Assembly: GCA_018389105.1 (NCBI GenBank)
Contig: JACATO010002209.1
Location: 1 to 64,000 of the forward strand
From: Nautilus pompilius
Taxonomy: Eukaryota; Mollusca; Cephalopoda; Nautilida; Nautilidae
Direction: 5' to 3'
Length of the DNA stretch: 64,000 nucleotides
Under the pieces are notes generated by a model. That model was not told where the DNA came from and ran no database searches. It was given only the letters and a program-made list of their open reading frames with translations. Of this stretch, positions 53,113 through 62,100 are shown in pieces (position 1 is the stretch's first letter; each line of letters begins with the position of its first letter). A program made the translations under genes and the position numbers.

Positions 53113-56100
53113 AATTTCCAGGTTGTGAAAATCCTAATTTTAATGAGAAAACCCACAGCGACTCTAACTCAACACAATGGAATTATGGGTCATCATTCAA
53201 CGTGACCTGTGCGGCGGGCCATTACTTCAGCTTCCAAGAATTTTCCTCAAACTACTCTAACCTTACTACGTTTGACAGCATGATGTCCGTACATATGGAG
53301 TGCTTGTCTGGTGGCATGTGGAACACTCAGAATATCCCACAGTGCTCGCGTATGTATCATATTAATTTCACTGCGGACTGATTCGCAACCAGAAGCGCAG
53401 TCTATGTACAAACACTAATAAACTATAAAAGACGAGTCTAGAAATTATATTCTGCAGATAAGGGACAATAACTATGATTTCTCTAGATTAAAAATGCATA
53501 GAAAATATGATTTTGAGATATGAAAGAAATAAGTGTAAACACTATTTAAACAGGTGACATTAAGGCAACAGTTTATGCTCATAAGAACTGTTTCTTCTTC
53601 AGGATAAGACATAGATTAACTTCGTAACATCCCCGTTGATCTTTACGCCAGTGGTGGGAATGCATTATCAGGAATCAGTTAAAACTATCTTTCACAGATT
53701 TTATAAGATGGAAAACTATTTTCAGGAATTGTTCCTTTATACTGGGGCTGTGATATTACCAGTATTTTTGGAGTTTTTTACTGCCAGTGTGTGTGTGTGT
53801 GTGTGTGTGTACACTCTGATACTCCTGTTAAAATAGTTTTTTGTAATAAATATTCTTTTAAGATTTCATCCATTTTCATAAAAGTGTTAACTTATAAAAT
53901 ATTTTTAAAAAGTTGTGGTTCATGTCTTAGAATAATAAAAATAAAGGAACTGAAAAATTAAACTTGAATTTTCCATTTATTTTCTCTTTAATAAATTGGT
54001 TAGACATTTCTGTAAGTTCTGTGGTTCTGTAAGTTAAAACGTTGGAATTTTTTAGAGATATTAAACTACAATGATCCTTATGTAATTATTTGATAGTATG
54101 AAGAGCGATGACAATCTTTTTCACCAGCCAGCCACGTTGATTTTTTCCTGCATCTAAAAAATGAAGAATTCTGTTAGGGACTTTCTGTGGGTGGCATGTG
54201 ACTAACCTTTGCACTCTGTTCTCTTGCACTTAGTTTAGGAACTTGATGCCAGGGGTTTTTTCTGGTAGTGTTCAGTAAAGTTGAGTAATGAATATATGGG
54301 AATCAATTTATTTTTTTATTTTAATTAATCTGGAGGTAGTGTAGCATTATAGACAGTGAGTTTTTAAAAAGTCATGATAAGTTTGGCTGCATTCTTATTC
54401 TACAAGATCCTGTTTCTTATCTCATTATGCTCCTGTAAAACAGTGACATAAAATATTTCATTGCAATAAAATTTATTAATTATATTAATAAACTTAATAA
54501 AACTAAAAATGTTTTTTTCCACAAAAAAGTAGCAGCTTTGTAGGGTTTTAACACAAATAATATCATATCAAACTCAAATCAAAGGGTAGATGGACAGCTG
54601 GTCTTTTTACTAAATATGGATAAAAGTAGTGAAGTTGAGTATTAATAAGGTAGATAATCACTAAATGAAGTCAAGGTTTCCAACTGAGTTACAGATCTTT
54701 CAGTCATCTTTACTAGCTAATCTTTTATTTTTGTGAATATATTGTTTGTGTGATAAAATTAGTATGTTCACTTTAATATTTCATTTGATTGCAGAAAATA
54801 CCCTAGAAACACATTTGAATTGTTTGTGTTTTTTTAATATATTTTGAAACATTTGCAACTTCTGGTGTAAGTAAAAGTATAGAAATTATGATCCACACAA
54901 GAACAAACCTCTAAGCTAAATATATTCGAGAGATTCTGCACTTAAAAGATATTTTTTTCTTCTGATTGAAGTGTTTTGCAAAATAATGGTATTTATTGTG
55001 TCTTTCACTTAATTATTTGTTTACGTATTTTAAAAATTGATGCAGATGTCATCTTGAGTCATTTTGTGCAGCTTGTTCACTTTAATGATATTGTGGACCT
55101 CAAAATAAACAAAATAAATTGTGTCAAGCAAAAGTATTTCTGGCTCTGGTCTTAAAATCAGCAAAAAGCTTAGCTTATTCTGTCTGTATTGTCAACCCAG
55201 CATGGAGGTCCAAATAACTAATTATGTTTTTTGCTGAAGCATATCTTTATGGATGATTGTTTTCTGTGGTGAGAGAGAAAGTGCTACAGCCTCATGTACT
55301 ATAGAAGAAATCAGAGTCATGGCAAAACTAATGGAATTTTGTGTCGAGCTCAAGTACAACTCTGGATAGTTTTATGAAAAAAATGACAAACAACTTGAAG
55401 CCAGCTTGGTGTGGCTTCCAACTTCTTTTTTTTTAAGGTCTGATGTTTGTTGTAGCTTCTCATCCCTGCCGTATGGAATAGCGTGTATTGCTATATGAAT
55501 GGTTCCACTCTACACAACTCGAGTCATTAATGTTTGGATGACATGGTCATTGTATCGCTGTCATTGCACAGCAGCCTAAACATCGCCAACTTATGTTTGT
55601 GGTGCCTTGCAGAAAGCAACCAGTGCAAGATTGTTTTTTTGTGATTTTTGACTCCAACTCAGCAGCCCGTTCTTATTAAATGTATGAACCCAATTTCAGA
55701 ACGTTTTAATTGCTCAAGTTTGGTGCAGTCTGGTATTTTTGTGAAAATTATATTTTCTGCATTAGAGCAGTATTTTTAATTAAAGTTTGGTCAGGAGGAG
55801 GATAATGATGATATAATAAAAATAACAACAACAGTGTTTTTTTTTTAATATGTTTACATCAGCATCTTAACCCTCTGTATACCACCTACTGTTCTCCAAA
55901 TCTCTCAGTATAGATTAAACCATAGGAGGTGTGACACAGCGCCCTTCTCGTTGATATACTAACTCTTTGTAATGATAAATCTGTGTGTCTCTCAAACTGA
56001 CAGCTGTATTGGACTAAACATACAGTCAATTTAACACAAATAGTAACGTAAGTTGGGGTGGTATAAGTCGGGTAAAAACTGACATGGTACACAGGAGGTT

Positions 56101-59100
56101 AAGCAAATATTTTATTTGAACGTTTCATTAAAAAATTAAGTTAATATCGAAATGAGAAAAAAAGATGTTCTTTTTGCTTAATTGTTTTTTTTTTCTTTCA
56201 TTTTAGCCAAGTATTGTGGAGCAGTTCCTTTGTTGGAAAATGGTTTTGTTGCAAATTCTACAGGGGTGGTGTATGGCAAGCATGCAAGTTACTCTTGTTT
56301 TGATGGCTATGTTCTGAACGGTCCATCTTCTATAACCTGTCAATCTAGTGGCGCGTGGAGTGGTGGGCCAACATGTGCTGGTGAGTTAGTTGGTCGCTGA
56401 CACTGAAGAACTTAAATACTCTCTTAGTAAGCCGGTGTATGATGTTTTTGTTTTTGTTTTTTATCAAACTACTAAAATAGTATAAAGTGACATTTGTCTG
56501 TCATGTTCACTTCACTTTCATCAAGAATAGTGAGTTAGATATGCATAAATGTTTATTTACAGCGGGTTTTTGCCCCCAATTTGGTTGGATGGGCTGGGGA
56601 GGGAAACAGAATAGTTCTTAATTGCTGAAGACTTGTTTCGGTGGGTTGTTATGATGTCAGAGGCTTTGCTTAGACCTTAGTAGCTCTGCTTCTGAACTTT
56701 AGATACTTAACTATTCTTGGACTTTATTAGATCAACAGAAAATTTATGATTTAACCTACTTTCTCTCAATTTTTATAACCTTTGATAATAGTGGGGAATG
56801 TAAGTCTAAAATTAGTTCATTTTACAGTGTTTGCAGTTTATATTTTAATAAATCTTTTTATTTAAATGTGTTTATTAGATCAACAGAAAATAAATTATGC
56901 AAATTAGATCGTTTCTTTTCAGCAGCAGCACGATCCTTCTGAGGTGACTGTAGTGAACTATTTTGGTTGTCAATTTTACCCTGTAAATTTTTTATTGTCA
57001 GTTAGGTGTGATTACTATAATGCAACTTTTAAATATACATGGGTTATAATTGAAGATTAAAAAATAAATCTATCATACATAAAAAATAACATGAAATTAA
57101 TAAACACTCTTCAGTTTCCTATAAAGTTTCAAACAAACACTATTAAACTAAAATTGTAACTAAATATAGGGGGGAAAACTAAGTTTTACATTGATTTTAT
57201 GTTTGGGCTTTAAAATGTAAACATATAGTGGATGATGCTGATATTTGTTTATATAATCTGTTCATGTAGGCACAGCCAGTTAGTAACCTTGTAAAATAAG
57301 CTTTTAAAGCCATAGTATGAAATAAAGGATGAATTTGTATGGCAAAATATGTCATCAGCTTATAATCTTGGGCTACAGAAGATGTTTCTGCATTACATTT
57401 TTTATCTTGGCTCTGAAAAAGCAAAGCTTTGAGAGAATCGTGTTGGTATATTAAATATTAAAGGATAAGTACAAGGTTAGTAAAAACACAAGGGTATGCA
57501 AACATATATGAAATATAATTTCTAAACAACAAAGTAACTAGCTAAAACAGATAGCTAAACTAGTTTTAATGAGGCTTTTATTGTGGGCAGGAAAGTGATT
57601 AATCATTTCAAAATCAGGAACCTTGCTTGAAACTAGGTTAATAATGATGAGTTGGTAAGGCAACATTTTATATTCTGTAGTTATGAGAAATTTGCTTAAG
57701 TAAGTTTCAAGAGTTTCTGTTTCCTTCCTGCTACAAGGACCAAAATCTGATTTTCAAAATTTGTTCAATTATTTGAAAAGAAAATTTATAACTTTTTAAT
57801 TAAAATTTTACTTGACATACAACCATTAATAAAAATATTATTTCTTAGCTGCATCATGCAATATCTCATCAGATATTGAACATGGAGAAAAGATTCTGAA
57901 GGAGGGCAACGGAACTTATGTTGGTACATTAATTCACTACACATGTAACCCTGGCTACCAGCTGTTTGGAGATGCAATTCGTTTCTGTGAAACAAATGGA
58001 AATTGGAATGGCAGTATTCCTGAATGTAAAAGTGAGTTTTTCATGTTTCACACAATGTTCATTTACTTAGCATTCTTGGATACTATACATAATGTAATGG
58101 ATTAATATACTGAATATTTTAAGGAAAGCACAAATTGCATAATGAGGACTCAAAATATTTTACACATTAAAATACTTGTATCTCAAATGTTTACAAAATC
58201 ACAGATGTTTGGGGTTTATTGACACACAATTAAGCACTAGGATACCATTTAAAGGTGGATTATACTTAGCTAACAAAATGTTATTAACTAAATTATATTG
58301 TGGGCTTACTGTTTTCATTCTTTTATTTTTAGTTAGCTACCTATAAAATAGTCATTTAATTTCAAAAATAATTTTTCAATTCTTGAGATTCGTGTAATAC
58401 AGAAATTTAAAACTGTTGTTAAGTTACTTACCATATTTTGTAAAGTAATTAAAATTATCTGTGATTCATATTAAAGTGCCTTTTTAAACTTTATTTATTT
58501 ATTTACTTATTCAATTTTATTCTAGAACTTCACTGCCCAGGCTTTCTTTTGGACAAAATATCACATTCACAAATATCACCAAGTGGGGATGTATTATTTG
58601 AAGAAAACAAGACAGTTACATGTGACAAAGGTTTTGATTTGATTGGTTCTTCAGTTGTCACTTGCATGGAAAACGGAACTTTTGATAATTTACCCAAATG
58701 TCAAGGTAAATCACCAATTTCTGTACATGAATCACATCTGGCTTTAGGATGTATTTTGTTTTATATATAAGCTTGAAGGCCAGCATCTTCTGTAAAACAA
58801 AATATTTTTATATGCGCCATTTCATCCAGCATCTTCTGTAAAACAAAATATTTTTATATGCGCCATTTCATCCAGCATCTTCTGTAAAACAAAATATTTT
58901 TATATTCACCATTTCATTAATATTTCTATCTATACTCCAAACAATTATTGGTATTATCCCATTTTTAATGTCTCTCAGTGTATTAATGTATGCATTCATC
59001 TTACATGCTGTAGATCTACTACATATATTCAGTGAATTTATGGAAAGCAACTTTTAAAATTTTATAAATTAGAAATTTATTTTTGGTTTTTGTTCTGATA

Positions 59101-62100
59101 AATTTTTTTTTGCAGTGTTTCATCCTCTATGCAAAACCTTCAAATAGGGTCCATTTACTTTCTAAACATTTTTGATTTTCTGAACTGTCATTGGATAGTC
59201 AAAATAACATACATATATATATATATATATATAATTTACAAATGTTATATATATTTTACGCTTTTTATTAAACTGCTGAGGAAACATCAACACCAAATTA
59301 ATTTTTTTCCTTTTTTTAGATATTGATGAATGTATCACAAAGCCATGTTCTCAGATATGTGTGACCACTGAAGGATCTTACTACTGCAACTGTCACCAAG
59401 GATTCACTCTGGATGCTGATAATTCTACCTGTAATGGTAAATACTGTGGATTTAATGATACTGGGTAGAATTCATTACTTAATGCCTTTATTTACTCAAA
59501 GCAGCTTTAAGCATTGTCTAGAATGTTTGATCACATGGTGTAAATTATTGTCAACAGTTATTTTTCTCCAAGTAAATGTTCAGCCTGCTGTGCTGATTTG
59601 CAGTTTGGCCTTTGTTTTGAGATGTGTAATTTGAAGAACAATCTCCGTTGTCTTGCCATCATTTTTGCCCTAAATATATTTAATTACGTATCTCTAACCT
59701 AGCATAGTTTACAAAATGAGTGAGTTAAATTTTTCTTCAATATTATGGCTAGACATTCCTACATTTTATAAATCATTCTGGTAGCACATTTTCTAAACTG
59801 AATGTTTTATAGCAAAATGTATTTTGAAAAAAGAAAATTTGTACATAATCAATTTAATGATTTTTCATAATTTAATAAAAATTTTATATAGCAAATAGTC
59901 ACTGCTGAAATATGTATGTGATGTTTTCTTATTTTCCCTATCCATTAAATAAAGATTTTCTGCGTGATGTTAGTCTGTTGTGGAAATTGAACCGACAAAT
60001 CAACTGAGGCAATGCAGCTATACATGACAAATTTCAAACAAAGTGCGCAGATGTGTGATTGGGTGCCTGGGATTATCTTGGTAGTATTGTTGCCCTTGGT
60101 GGCTTCTATTAAAATTTGTAGAACAATGCAGCACCATCAGCAGTGATTTTTTTTTCCTCCCAGTGAATCATCCAAGATTGCTGGAAAGCACAATATAGTT
60201 GACATCTCATCCCAACCGCACATATGCACATGAAACTACACACTAGAAAAACTTGCAGCAGGTTTATTTTTATTTAAGAGAATTGAGGGTCATTCAGCCA
60301 TTAGGTTTGAAAATATTACTACAGTTTAAAGTAAACTTTACATCTTTCGCAAACACTTATAAATATAGAAACAGAAAAAGTAAATGGAAGTGGTGATTGA
60401 TTGTCTCTTCAGATGTCAACGAGTGCTTGACGAACAATGGTGGCTGTGCACATAGGTGTTTGAACACAAATGGTAGCTATGTATGCAGCTGTAATGAGAG
60501 TTATGTATTATTCACCAGCAACAACACCATGGGCTTTACGATTCCACCTTCTGAGACTGGCACCAAATTTGGGGATATTTACTACTTGAACCATTCCTGT
60601 GTTGGTGAGTAACTCCTGTTTTGTTCAGATTGTAAAGGTGATGTATGTTCAATAACCCGAGTATTGTTTCATTATTAAAAAAACTCAGGATAGGATCTAT
60701 AATAAAGATGGTAAAATGTCAGCATTTTATGCTGATGACTCATGTAGTCTCTATAAAGTAAATGGTGTCTCTTCTGATCTCATTCCTACACAATGAAATT
60801 ACTACAGAAAAATGGTAACCTTCCACATGTGTCTTCTACAATTGGCTTTTAATAAAACAAAGGTATTTTCACTTCTTTATCACTGACTGGTAATGCATAC
60901 CGTTTGAAATTAGACAAAAATGATAATATGTTTGTAAATGCTTCCTTCTCTAACAAGTTTGTGTGAAACACATTTGTTATGGTTGATTGACAAGATTTAT
61001 ACCTATTTAAATGCGTTTCTTAGTAATTTTAGCAGTATCCAAACTTCTATTCCATTCATCTGGAGGAAAAACACCTTTGAATCCTCTAAATAAATTATTT
61101 TTCTTCTGAGTATTATAGCCAACAACTCAGAATGTGGCTTTGTGTGGATTTCTGTTACTTTATCTGTACTTAACATGAATTAATTTTGTATTAAAAACAA
61201 ATGAAATTTAATGAGTTTCTTCCTTTTAAACTTGTATGAAAAATTGAAATTTCACATAATCTAAAAAAAAGTCTGCATTAAATATGCTAGTGTATGTATT
61301 TTGAGTAAATAGTCAATGCAAATACTTAATCTTACTCTAAGGTTAATTATATATATATATGTATATGCATATGTATACAAGCAGTAAAATACTCTCATGA
61401 AATAATGAATTGATATGGGTTGTATTTTATCAACAATCATGAATTTGTTTTATAGTGTCTCTTTTGCTCTATTTCTAGGAAAATTGTTTTTGTAAAAGGA
61501 TTGTGATGTTAGAAGAATCATCTCTTGTGAATTTTTTCAGAACAACAGTGTCCTAACCCTAAACAGATACCTAATGGTGATCTATTGGTTCATCAGCAGT
61601 ACTACCATGTGGATGACAGTATCACGTATTCCTGCCAAATCGGTTTCAGGTTGAATGGTTCCGACATGTTGACTTGTCTGTCTAATGGCAGCTGGTCCTC
61701 TGAGACTCCCACCTGCCAAGGTAAGCTATCTGCTTAGTTCAAGAAAATTAATATTGTACAACAGTAGGCTACAGTGGATTATGCTAATACACTTATGGTT
61801 GATCCTTATTTTTTAACAATGGAGACAACTCTGGCTATCCTCAGAAAAAAAAACATTTTAAAGACTCCAGTGGTTACTCCAATTCCCCACCATAGTCACC
61901 TGTGATGGAAGCATATCATTAGTCTATTGAATAGTACAAAATATACTACATTGGTGCAAAAGTTTAATAGTTACTATTTTGCTCAACACTTACGATATAC
62001 ACAGCATAAGCTCTCAGAATATTGTTACATGGCTCTGTGGTTTTCTGCAGTGCAGGAAGAACTTCAGCCATTGTACTTTTGTTTATTTTGTTTTAATTAT

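Larger units (their letters stand above)
53350..56206. other. 2.9-kb intron with a MITE
   Basis: Holds a (GT)n tract at 53787-53810 and a piggyBac-like MITE at 55871-56098. The remainder is AT-rich with no recognised feature. Confidence 0.8.
58706..59319. other. Intron with short tandem repeat
   Basis: 614-bp intron containing the 46-bp tandem repeat at 58781-58917 and a (TA)n tract at 59211-59233. Confidence 0.85.
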
